Of a stretch of 40,161 nucleotides of DNA, positions 31,901 through 40,074 are shown piece after piece. Position 1 is the stretch's first letter. Each line of letters begins with the position of its first letter. The position numbers were made by a program, and so were the translations under genes. The notes below the pieces were generated by a model. It worked only from the letters and a program-made list of their open reading frames with translations, was not told the DNA's origin and did no database searches. The stretch comes from Asticcacaulis sp. UBA2476 (GTDB lineage: Bacteria; Pseudomonadota; Alphaproteobacteria; Caulobacterales; Caulobacteraceae): contig DDPE01000033.1 in assembly GCA_002342035.1 (NCBI GenBank), forward strand, positions 1 to 40,161. The letters run 5' to 3'.

Positions 31901-34321
31901 TTAGAACTTGGCGTTCAGACGGACATAGGCCTGAGCGCCATAGGTGTCGTAAGGGGCGTTGCGGGAATATTCGATCCCGCGTGACGCTTGAAAGACGGCC
32001 TTTTCCGGATAGTCATCAAAGATGTTTTCGACTGACAGCTTAAGCGACAGGTTGGGGTTGATCTCATAGAGCACGGAGGCATCGACAAAGTTCATCACCC
32101 CAAAGGTCTGGAAGATGTCGCCGGTCGAATTGCCGGTCGAGTCGGTCCAGCTACCGTAATGGCGCACCCGCACCTGATACTCGAACGCGCCTTTGCGGAA
32201 GTTGCCGGTAAAGCTGGCATTATTCCGGGGCAGACCCTCCTCAAAGTTGCGCTTAGTGGTCGGATTGGCGGTCAACGATCCGCCGGTGATCAGGGTCTTA
32301 TTGGTGTTGTAGGCCAGGGTCAGGTTCAACTGACCATCCCACATTGGGCGAGCATAGGAAGTTACCACATCGATACCCTTGGTGCGGGTATCGTAGTCGT
32401 TGGTGTACCAATAGACTGAGGTAAAGCTGGCCGCGGCGGGATAGCCTTGTGCCACCAGAGCATTTTTTTCAGCCTGCGTCAGCGTTATGGACGACGACTG
32501 GCCGAGCCGGTTATTCACATCAATCTGGTAAAGGTCGATCGTGCCCGATAGGCCCATATCGGTGCGCCAGACAAATCCCATTGTCAGGTTGTCCGACTCT
32601 TCCGGCTCAAGTGGCTTGGCACCCTTGCTGACGGCAATCGGGTTAAGCGGTGACAGGCGGCCATTGGTGAAGACCTGAAGCGTGACCGTATCCAAACCTT
32701 GAGAGACTGATAACGAATTGATCTGACCCGGCGTCGGCGCGCGGAAGCCGTTGGAGACTGAACCGCGGACGGCGAACTTGGGGCTGAAATCATAACGGGT
32801 CGATAGCTTGGTGTTGGTGGTGTCGCCGAAGCTGTCGAAATCTTCGTAGCGCACGGCGGCCGCCCAGGTCCATTCCGGCGTGATCTTACCCTCGATGTCG
32901 ACATAGGCGCCGTAGCTTTCCTGCGACCATTCTCCGGCCTGAACGTCCGAGAAGCCGGGGAAGCCGTTAGAGCCTACGGCCAGACCGTCTTTGGCACCCG
33001 CGCCGACCGCATAGGACGCCGCATCACCGGCACCGATTTTATAGGTTTCTTCGCGACGCTCAGCCCCGAAGGCGATGTTGAGCGGCTCAGACAACCCCAC
33101 ATCCAGCCGGTAAACGCCGTCGGCATTGAGGTTGACCTCGCGCTGGGTTTGCGTGCCGAGGAAGAAGTCAAACGGCGAGTCTGGCCCCATCGAGGCATTG
33201 ATCGTGTTATAGAGATAGAACTCGGTTTCGTTCTCACCGATCGAGGCGCTGAGGTCCCAGGTAAAGACCTCGCCGCCACCCCGCAGGCCCGCCACAGCCT
33301 GATAATCCTGATACTTGGCCTCTTCACGCGGGGTAAAGCCGAGCGGATAGACCGATTTCAGATCCCAGCCGGGGAAGCTTGGGACGGTCTTATAAACGCT
33401 TGCGTTCGAGGTGGCCGATGGGATACGCCAGTTGATGTCGTTAATGCCTTCGCCCTTGGCGGCGGTACCAAAGGCATAGAGCTCACCAAAGCCGGTATCC
33501 AGCGCGCCGTTAAAAGTGAAGTTATAGTTCTTGGTGTCCGGTGCGCCCCAGTGCTGAACCGGATCGGGCAGATCAACACCCGGATTTGCCGCTTCATAGG
33601 CCAGAGCATCGGCACGTTGATGGCTGCGCGAGGTCATGGCCGCATCGGCCCATTCGAATGCGGCGGTGACAAAGCCGCCGTCAAAGGCCTTACCCGCCTT
33701 GATGCCGGCACGGGTCGTTTCGCCGTCACCTTCAAAATATTGCGAGCGCTGGACATAGGCGGCTACGCCCGGACGCTGGTCTAACTGGATGTTGATCACG
33801 CCGGCAATGGCATCAGAGCCATACTGAGCCGAGGCCCCATCGCGCAGCACTTCGACACGGCCGATGCCGAGGCTGGAGATTTTGTTCAGATCGGCACCCT
33901 GTGCGCCGCGCTGCCCCAGAAAGGCCGAACGGTGAAAGCGCTTGCCGTTAATCAGCACCAGGGTCTGGTCCGATCCCAGACCGCGCAGGCGGGCCGGGCG
34001 GATGAACTGTAAACCATCTGACGACGGCAGCTTAAGCACCTGAAGCGACGGGATGACCTGCGCCAGATTATCGGCCAGTTCAGATGACGCACCGTCCTGC
34101 ACGGCCTTGGCCGAGATGACATCAACCGGGGTCAGGCTGTCGTATTTAGCGCGTCCTTTTTCACGCGTGCCGGTGACGATGACCTCCTGCACAGCCTCTT
34201 CGGCCGGGGCCTGCGCCATCGCGGCGGGGGCTATCATCCCCGTGAATATCACAGCAGACACTGACCAAAACGAAACCGAATTGCGGATCGTGCGTAAATC
34301 GAAGACGGGGCGAATATGCAT
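31901..34321 (-). CDS. TonB-dependent receptor (peptide/siderophore-type)
   Basis: An 806-residue outer-membrane receptor. After a signal region ending at AAMAQA comes the TonB box EVIVTGTREKG. The plug follows with TPVDVISAKAVQ, LADNLAQVIPSLQV, RLRGLGSDQTLVLINGKRFH and VEVLRDGASAQYGSDAIAGVINI, then a 22-strand-type barrel ending AYVRLNAKF. It differs clearly from the 1017-residue glycan receptor and belongs to the iron-complex/peptide-type receptors. No N-terminal STN domain is present, so it cannot signal to FecR in the usual FecA manner, even though FecI/FecR lie divergently next to it. The following genes encode an exported PLP enzyme and peptidase, which suggests import of peptide or amino-acid-derived compounds. 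No strong ribosome-binding site precedes ATG 34321. Confidence 0.92.
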   Translation of the reverse strand: MHIRPVFDLRTIRNSVSFWSVSAVIFTGMIAPAAMAQAPAEEAVQEVIVTGTREKGRAKYDSLTPVDVISAKAVQDGASSELADNLAQVIPSLQVLKLPSSDGLQFIRPARLRGLGSDQTLVLINGKRFHRSAFLGQRGAQGADLNKISSLGIGRVEVLRDGASAQYGSDAIAGVINIQLDQRPGVAAYVQRSQYFEGDGETTRAGIKAGKAFDGGFVTAAFEWADAAMTSRSHQRADALAYEAANPGVDLPDPVQHWGAPDTKNYNFTFNGALDTGFGELYAFGTAAKGEGINDINWRIPSATSNASVYKTVPSFPGWDLKSVYPLGFTPREEAKYQDYQAVAGLRGGGEVFTWDLSASIGENETEFYLYNTINASMGPDSPFDFFLGTQTQREVNLNADGVYRLDVGLSEPLNIAFGAERREETYKIGAGDAASYAVGAGAKDGLAVGSNGFPGFSDVQAGEWSQESYGAYVDIEGKITPEWTWAAAVRYEDFDSFGDTTNTKLSTRYDFSPKFAVRGSVSNGFRAPTPGQINSLSVSQGLDTVTLQVFTNGRLSPLNPIAVSKGAKPLEPEESDNLTMGFVWRTDMGLSGTIDLYQIDVNNRLGQSSSITLTQAEKNALVAQGYPAAASFTSVYWYTNDYDTRTKGIDVVTSYARPMWDGQLNLTLAYNTNKTLITGGSLTANPTTKRNFEEGLPRNNASFTGNFRKGAFEYQVRVRHYGSWTDSTGNSTGDIFQTFGVMNFVDASVLYEINPNLSLKLSVENIFDDYPEKAVFQASRGIEYSRNAPYDTYGAQAYVRLNAKF

Positions 34322-34696
34322 GTCGTGATGTCCCAGAGGTAGTTGAAAGTTACTGGGGCGGTGCTACGGCGAATTCACAACAGCAAGTTAATGGAATTAT
34401 GAAACATTAAATACGGTATACGCTCCGCTTTGGGTACTATCCGCCACAATCCCAAATCCGCACGACCGTCTGTATTGTGGTTTTAGCACTCGTAGTTTTC
34501 AAATAGCGTAGAGTATTTTGAGCTGGTGGTACGGGTGTGTGAAAAAATATCGTCTACAATAGGTGGCCATGAAGTTCGGGCCTGCGAGACGTGGTCGCAC
34601 GGCGGTATACATTATCCGTCACAATTTTACACTATGATACCTGCTTGACGCCATTTGATAAAATGGTTCTTTAAAATTTGAGGGCTTCAGGCGGGG
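34322..34696. promoter_or_regulatory. Divergent intergenic region between the TBDR and the FecI-type sigma factor
   Basis: A 375-bp non-coding region without a supported ORF. It contains a 13-bp direct repeat TATCCG(C/T)CACAAT at 34438-34450 and 34613-34625, each preceded by CGGTATAC (34414-34421 and 34603-34610). The second copy lies 72 bp before the sigma factor start. These repeats may be promoter elements or activator sites. Confidence 0.5.
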
Positions 34697-35179
34697 ATGA
34701 CGGCCTCTGTTTCCGAGATCATAATCCATTTGAAAAAGGTTCTGTCGCGCCGGGGCGTTAATCCGCAGGACTCCGACGACTTTATTCAGGAAGCGCTTAT
34801 CCGACTTCAAATATATCAAAAATCAAACGAAGTCCGGCAGGTGAAGGGGTTTCTGGCCCGTACCGTCGTCAATCTGGTTATCGATTCATATCGTAAGCTT
34901 AAGGATGTCGATGTGGCCCCGGAACCGGTCGAAAATTACACAATCATCGACAATTATCCGCAACCTGATGAGGTTTATGCCTCAAAACAACGTCTACATA
35001 GACTAAACAATGGTTTTGCAGCCCTTGATCCCCTGACGCGGCAGATTGTTCGCGCCCAGAGGGTTGAGGGGTTAACGGTCGCGGCTATTGCAAAGCGGCA
35101 CGGCCTGAGTGCCAGTGCTGTCGAAAAAAGGCTGGCAAAGGGATTGGCGTTTCTGTTGGATTGGATGAAAGAATGGTAA
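34697..35179 (+). CDS. FecI-type ECF sigma factor
   Basis: A 160-residue extracytoplasmic-function sigma factor. Region 2 spans about residues 10-75 (SDDFIQEALIRLQIY..VKGFLARTVVNLVIDSYRK, the core-binding and -10 recognition helices). Region 4 spans about residues 103-155 (LDPLTRQIVRAQRVEGLTVAAIAKRHGLSASAVEKRLAKGLAFL), with a helix-turn-helix for the -35 box. The loop between them is short, as in FecI relatives. The gene directly precedes and overlaps a fecR gene, the usual sigma/anti-sigma arrangement. ATG 34697 follows GGCGGGG; no better start is seen. The likely target promoters are those of the divergent receptor or of the secretion-like genes downstream. Confidence 0.9.
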   Translation: MTASVSEIIIHLKKVLSRRGVNPQDSDDFIQEALIRLQIYQKSNEVRQVKGFLARTVVNLVIDSYRKLKDVDVAPEPVENYTIIDNYPQPDEVYASKQRLHRLNNGFAALDPLTRQIVRAQRVEGLTVAAIAKRHGLSASAVEKRLAKGLAFLLDWMKEW

Positions 35180-36132
35180 GGTCATCAGTGTCTTACATTC
35201 GTGAGCAGACGACAGGCACGTCTGTCAATCATCAGGCCGCGCAATGGATCATCGACTCTTCAGAGGGGGGCGCGGCGACCGGCGGGGCCATGGATGACTG
35301 GCTGGCTGAAGATGATGCCCATATTGAGGCCTATGCCGAGGGGCTTCTGATTTGGGAGCAGTTGGGGCAGATAGCCCAGGACAGTCCGTCTGATCGCCTT
35401 ATTCAGCACAACAGATGGCGTTTGCCTGCGGGTATCGCTGCTATGGCGGCGGTCGTGTTGCTGGCGTTTGGTTTCAGTTCTGTATTCCTGATGCCGACCT
35501 ACAAGACCGGCATTGGTGAGCAACGTACGGTGCGTCTTGATGACGGCACGCGGCTGGTACTCAATACAAATTCCGTGCTCAAAGTAGATTTTGAAAAAGG
35601 TATTCGCCGGGTCCGTCTTGAGCGGGGCGAAGCGCTTTTCAATGTCGCCCATGACAAGCAAAGGCCCTTCGTAGTTGAGGCGAATGACGGATATGTCGAA
35701 GCGGTCGGCACGTTGTTTGTCGTGCGGTCTGAGGCACGGGGCATGGAAGTGACCCTGCTTTCGGGCCTGGTTGATATTGGGCACGGCGAATTTAACTCAT
35801 CTGCTAAAATATCGCTCACACCCGGAGATCGATGGCGTGAAACGGGGGCGGCGCCCGTTTTGGACAGGCCTAAGATTGAGACGGTCACCGCCTGGCGAAA
35901 CGGCGAGATCATATTTGACGAAACGCCGCTTAATGTGGCGGTGGCCGAGGTCAATCGCTACACCAAAAAGCCCATCGTCTTAAGTGATAACCGGACGGCT
36001 CAGCGAAAAATAAGCGGTGTTGTGCGCATTGCAGAACCTGAGATTTTTGTTGAAACCGTAGCCGGCGTTTATGATCTGCGCGTCAATAATTCTGACAAGG
36101 CCATTACCCTGTCGAACAAGGTCGCCCCGTAA
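35173..36132 (+). CDS. FecR-type anti-sigma factor
   Basis: A 319-residue inner-membrane regulator. The N-terminal cytoplasmic DUF4880 part (AAQWIIDSSEGG..MDDWLAEDDAHIEAY) binds the sigma factor. One membrane helix at about residues 85-107 (LPAGIAAMAAVVLLAFGFSS) follows. The periplasmic FecR domain has EQRTVRLDDGTRLVLNTNS, RRVRLERGEALFNV and VEAVGTLFVVR, and an STN-like C-terminal module (DETPLNVAVAEVNRYTKKPIVLSD) closes the protein. I chose ATG 35173, which overlaps the sigma factor stop by seven bases, over a TTG at 35161. In known systems a receptor with an STN domain signals through FecR; neither receptor in this window has one, so the partner is unknown. Confidence 0.9.
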   Translation: MVRSSVSYIREQTTGTSVNHQAAQWIIDSSEGGAATGGAMDDWLAEDDAHIEAYAEGLLIWEQLGQIAQDSPSDRLIQHNRWRLPAGIAAMAAVVLLAFGFSSVFLMPTYKTGIGEQRTVRLDDGTRLVLNTNSVLKVDFEKGIRRVRLERGEALFNVAHDKQRPFVVEANDGYVEAVGTLFVVRSEARGMEVTLLSGLVDIGHGEFNSSAKISLTPGDRWRETGAAPVLDRPKIETVTAWRNGEIIFDETPLNVAVAEVNRYTKKPIVLSDNRTAQRKISGVVRIAEPEIFVETVAGVYDLRVNNSDKAITLSNKVAP

Positions 36133-36622
36133 GCCTGAATGCTGGCACGGGACACGCTTTGCGGCGGCTTTAGCCGATAACCCAATTGCGGCTTAATGCT
36201 GGCAGTTTCAGGCATATCGCCCGTGAGGGCCATCAGACCTATTTCGGCGGCGCAGCAAAAAATATTCTAGAATCTTCGCTTAACGGATGTGGGTTCGCCA
36301 TCCGGATTACGTCATCAATTTAGAGGCCGCATTTATGGGGCCTGAATGAAACAGATAGTTCAATTTTTATTGAATTGTTTTGGGTTCGTTCAATAGATGA
36401 CGGCTTATCAATAATAGTAATATTTTCAAGTATTCATGAATTTATTCATGGATTTCACTTGTCGTGCGCGTTTTTAAGTTATTGATTTATTTCATATATT
36501 TCTTTTAATGTCATAAATACTTCAAGGTAATATTGTATTTGACCGGAGTTGGGGGTTGTCCTGTTGGGGTTTCATTTAGGGCGCTCATCTTTTTTATTTA
36601 ATTCTACTCCGAGGGTTCTTGA
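36133..36622. promoter_or_regulatory. 490-bp AT-rich non-coding region before the TpsB-like gene
   Basis: No gene is supported. It includes two copies of AATGCTGGCA (36138-36147, 36195-36204), a TTCAAT-tttt-ATTGAA hairpin (36359-36374), and a tandem 12-bp repeat ATTCATGAATTT / ATTCATGGATTT (36432-36455). From about 36350 to 36540 it is strongly AT-rich. The TpsB-like gene has GAGGG at 36611-36615 as ribosome-binding site. A promoter and probably a silencer or activator binding region for the downstream operon should lie here. Confidence 0.55.
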
Positions 36623-38254
36623 ATGCTTTCGAATAAATGGCTTTTCGCCAGTGCGATAGCGCTTGGCTATGGCATGGCTGCGTCTGTGCAGGCGCAGGAG
36701 GCGGTTTCAGGACCGGAAGCTGAGACTGAGGCGTCTGTACAAGATGATGAGCGTCGTCTGGATGTTCTGAACTACCGGATTGAAGGCAATACGGTGTTGA
36801 CGCGGATGGATGTTGAGGGTGCGGTTTTGCCGTATCTGGGGCCCCAGCGCAAAGTGTCTGATGTTGAGGCCGCGCGTCTGGCGCTGATGAAGGCCTATCA
36901 CGCCAAGGGCTTTGAGACGGTTGATGTGCGTATCCCTGAGCAGGACGTGCGGGGCGGGATTATCCGGTTTGAGGTAGTGGAACTGAAGGTCGGGCGCCTG
37001 CGGGTTAATGACAGCCGTTATTTCTCGCCCGAAGATATCAAGGCGCAGTTGCCGTCTTTGGCTGAGGGCGGCGTGCCGAACTACAAGAATGTGGCCAGCG
37101 AGATCGCCGGGGCCAACAAGTCGGCGGACCGTATGGTTACGCCGACACTGCGGGCGGGAGATACGCCCGGCACGGTCGATGTTGATATCAATGTCGAAGA
37201 TAAGCTGCCGGTGCATGGATCGTTTGAAATTAACGACCGCGCGTCTAACCGCACCAAGCGGGCGCGGATTGCTGCGGGCATCAGCTATGGCAACCTGTTC
37301 CAGATGGGCCATAGCCTGAACCTGCAGGCGCAAGTGACACCTGAGAAGCCGGAAGAGTCGTGGGTGGTGTCGGCCTCCTATGTGGCACCGATCCGCGACA
37401 CGCCGTGGACGATTGTTGGCTACGGCGTGCACTCCGACAGCGACGTGTCGGCTCTGGGCGGGATCAATGTTCTGGGGTCGGGCGACATTTTTGGTCTGCG
37501 GGGTATCTATACCAAGATCACCGGTGAGGCCGAGACGGCGCGGGTGCATCAGATCACGGCCGGTATAGATTATAAGAGTTTCAAGGAAGATCTGGTTCTA
37601 GGCTCGGATACGGGCAAAACGCCGATCGACTATATTCCGCTGACCGTTCAGTACACGCAGTCACAACGCACTGAGGATTTTGATTTTGACTTCAGCGTCG
37701 GAGTCAATCTGGGTTTGCGTGGCCTTGACGCTACTGACAATGAGTTTGCCAACAAGCGTTATGGCGCCCAGGCCAACTGGGTCGTGCTGCGCTCGGATAT
37801 CGGCTACCGGCACAAGTTTGACAATGACTGGCGTGCCGGTGCCAAGGTGTCGATGCAGTATGCCGGGCGTCCGGTGATCTCGAACGAGCAGTTCTCGGCG
37901 GGCGGCCTCGATAGTGTGCGGGCCTATTATGAAAGCCAGGACTTAGGCGACGACGGCATCTCGGTGCAGTTCCAGGTCGATACGCCGTACTTCCATAAGA
38001 AAGCGGGAACATGGCTGAATGAGGCCCGGGCGTTTGCGTTTGCCGATGATGCGGCTTTGCGCATTTACGAGCCGCTGGCCGGTCAGCATGAAACCACGGA
38101 TCTGTCGAGTGTGGGCGCAGGTATCACCCTGCGAGCGCTGGAGCGGCTTAACGCTTCGGTACTTTTGGCGCACCCGCTGACCAACAGAAATTCCGTGATC
38201 GAAGACATCGACAACAACCTCCGTGTGCAGGCGCGCATCTGGAGCGAATTCTAA
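36623..38254 (+). CDS. ShlB/FhaC/HecB family outer-membrane transporter (TpsB-like)
   Basis: A 543-residue Omp85-superfamily protein of the two-partner-secretion transporter type. A signal peptide (about 1-24, SVQAQ) is followed by a POTRA_2 domain at about residues 48-125 (LNYRIEGNTVLTRMDVEGAVLPYLG..KGFETVDVRIPEQDVRGGIIRFEVVE), a second POTRA-like stretch, and a 16-stranded ShlB-type barrel ending in Phe (ARIWSEF). TpsB proteins carry long beta-helical exoproteins across the outer membrane. The loop-6 motif, usually VRGY/F, reads VRAYY at residues 432-436. No TpsA exoprotein is present in the window; it may follow further right. The next gene, an ExbB-like fusion, starts 27 bp later. Confidence 0.9.
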   Translation: MLSNKWLFASAIALGYGMAASVQAQEAVSGPEAETEASVQDDERRLDVLNYRIEGNTVLTRMDVEGAVLPYLGPQRKVSDVEAARLALMKAYHAKGFETVDVRIPEQDVRGGIIRFEVVELKVGRLRVNDSRYFSPEDIKAQLPSLAEGGVPNYKNVASEIAGANKSADRMVTPTLRAGDTPGTVDVDINVEDKLPVHGSFEINDRASNRTKRARIAAGISYGNLFQMGHSLNLQAQVTPEKPEESWVVSASYVAPIRDTPWTIVGYGVHSDSDVSALGGINVLGSGDIFGLRGIYTKITGEAETARVHQITAGIDYKSFKEDLVLGSDTGKTPIDYIPLTVQYTQSQRTEDFDFDFSVGVNLGLRGLDATDNEFANKRYGAQANWVVLRSDIGYRHKFDNDWRAGAKVSMQYAGRPVISNEQFSAGGLDSVRAYYESQDLGDDGISVQFQVDTPYFHKKAGTWLNEARAFAFADDAALRIYEPLAGQHETTDLSSVGAGITLRALERLNASVLLAHPLTNRNSVIEDIDNNLRVQARIWSEF

Positions 38255-38281
38255 TTTATTGAGTGATGAGGAAGTGCTGAT

Positions 38282-40063
38282 ATGGCTTTCAAGAAGTTTT
38301 TAGTAGCGGCAGTGACGGCGGCAGTATTGCCGACCTCGGCAATGGCATGGTGGGATGAGGGTTATACTCATCGCCGTTCGGTGACGCTGAATGCGGGTGT
38401 AGTTAAGGGGCTGACGTCTGAAGTCAAGCGCGCGCCGGTGGTGGTACGGTTGCACAGCGGGGTGCTCGATTTTACACAAGTTAAGCCGGACGGCAGCGAT
38501 CTGCGCTTTGTGGCGGGCGACGATAAGACGCCGCTGAACTACCACATTGAACGCTTTGATCCTCTGGCCGAGCTGGCGCTGATCTGGGTTGATGTGCCGG
38601 CGGTAGCGCCCGGTGCGAACCAGACGATCTGGCTTTACTACGGCAACGCTGCGGCCAAGCCGGTGTCGGATGCGGGCAAGACCTATGACGGCGAATATAG
38701 TCTGGTTCTGAACCTGAGCGAAAACGCGGCGGTTCCGGTTGACCAGACGGCCAATGCCAATCGCCTGACAGCCGCCAACGCCAAGCCGACGCTGGAAGGG
38801 CTGATCGCGGGTGGTCTGAGCCTTAACGCCCAAAGTCAGGTGCGGGTGGCCCCCAGTGCGTCACTTAATGTTCCGGCGGGCGGCAAGATGACGGTCTCGG
38901 CCTGGGTTAAACCGGCGGCCGGTGTGGCCGTGGCGGGAGATACCGCGCTCTACACCAAGCTGAGTGCGGGTGGGGAGGGGGCACCATCGCGCCTGACCGT
39001 CGGGCTTCGCGACGGTGCGCCTTTCGTGCGTCTGGGCGCCAGTGAGGCGGTCGCGGCAACACCTTTACCGGAAGGCACGTGGGCCCATGTGGCGGTGACG
39101 GCCGATGGCGAGACCGTGACGCTGTTTGTCAACGGTGTCGCGGCGGGGTCGTTTGCGGCGGCCTTACCTGAACTGGGCGGTGAAGAGGTTATTGGTACGG
39201 TATCAGGTGTCGTCGGTTTTACGGGTGATGTCGATGAGGTCAACCGCGCCAATGCGGCGCGCTCCGCGGCCTACATTGCCCTTCAGGCTCAGTCTCAGGG
39301 GCGCTCATCCGGGTTTGCCACCGTGGCGACCGAAGCCGAAGAGGCTGGTGCCGCCAATCATGATTATATGCGTATTCTGGTCAGCGCCCTGACGCCGGAT
39401 GCCTGGGCGGTAATTATCCTGCTGACGATCATGTCGGTGATCTCATGGATCATCATGGTGATGAAGGGGCAGATGTTTGGCCGCACCAACCGGGCCAACC
39501 GCAAGTTCCTTGAGATCTATCAGACGGCAACGCGCGGGCAGGGGGCTCATACGGGCCTGACGAACAAAGATCTGTCGTCTCAGCACCCTCACGCCTCGGT
39601 GGCGCGTCTGTTCTCGATCGGTCAGGACGAACTGCGTCAACGTATGACAGAAGCCAAGGATCTGGGGTCCAAATACGCTATTGCCCCGCAATCGGTAGCG
39701 GCTATCCGTTCCGCCCTTGATGCCGGCCATGTGCGCGAAGAGCAGCGTCTGGCCAAGTGGATGGTGCTTCTGACCATCGCTATCTCCGGCGGTCCGTTCC
39801 TGGGGCTTTTGGGTACGGTCTTAGGGGTTATGATCACCTTTGCCGGTGTGGCGGCGGCGGGTGAAGTCAACATCACCGCCATCGCTCCCGGTATTGCCGC
39901 GGCCTTGCTTGCGACCGTGGCGGGCCTTGCGGTCGCGATCCCGGCCCTGTTTGGCTACAACTATCTGACCAGTCAGCTTGATAATATCTCCGCCGACAAT
40001 CAGGTGTTTGTCGACGAACTGGAAAAGCGCATCGCCGAAACCTACCGCAACAGTGACCGGTAA
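38282..40063 (+). CDS. DUF2341 - LamG-like - MotA/TolQ/ExbB proton-channel fusion protein
   Basis: A 593-residue inner-membrane protein. A signal peptide (1-22, TSAMA before WWDEGYTHRR) leads into DUF2341 (about 23-130: DGSDLRFVAGDDKTPLNYHIE..IWLYYGNAAA). A LamG/concanavalin-like sandwich follows (about 140-325: MTVSAWVKPA, GTWAHVAVTADGETVTLFVNGV, GDVDEVNRAN). The C-terminal third is ExbB/TolQ: TM1 about 374-394, a cytoplasmic stretch, TM2 about 493-522 (GGPFLGLLGTVLGVMITF, the conserved Gly-rich channel helix) and TM3 about 532-560. This topology puts the lectin-like part in the periplasm, as ExbB's N-terminus is. GAGGA precedes ATG. It probably forms a proton-driven motor with the ExbD encoded 11 bp downstream, serving the adjacent TpsB-like transporter or a TonB-like partner. 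Confidence 0.9.
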   Translation: MAFKKFLVAAVTAAVLPTSAMAWWDEGYTHRRSVTLNAGVVKGLTSEVKRAPVVVRLHSGVLDFTQVKPDGSDLRFVAGDDKTPLNYHIERFDPLAELALIWVDVPAVAPGANQTIWLYYGNAAAKPVSDAGKTYDGEYSLVLNLSENAAVPVDQTANANRLTAANAKPTLEGLIAGGLSLNAQSQVRVAPSASLNVPAGGKMTVSAWVKPAAGVAVAGDTALYTKLSAGGEGAPSRLTVGLRDGAPFVRLGASEAVAATPLPEGTWAHVAVTADGETVTLFVNGVAAGSFAAALPELGGEEVIGTVSGVVGFTGDVDEVNRANAARSAAYIALQAQSQGRSSGFATVATEAEEAGAANHDYMRILVSALTPDAWAVIILLTIMSVISWIIMVMKGQMFGRTNRANRKFLEIYQTATRGQGAHTGLTNKDLSSQHPHASVARLFSIGQDELRQRMTEAKDLGSKYAIAPQSVAAIRSALDAGHVREEQRLAKWMVLLTIAISGGPFLGLLGTVLGVMITFAGVAAAGEVNITAIAPGIAAALLATVAGLAVAIPALFGYNYLTSQLDNISADNQVFVDELEKRIAETYRNSDR

Positions 40064-40074
40064 GGGGCGCGTTT

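Noticed and set aside
28062..36132. A lasso-peptide gene cluster (isopeptidase, TBDR, FecI/FecR as in Asticcacaulis astexin loci)
   Set aside because: The S9 enzyme has the S9A prolyl oligopeptidase N-terminus, and no precursor peptide, lasso cyclase or leader peptidase gene is present in the window.
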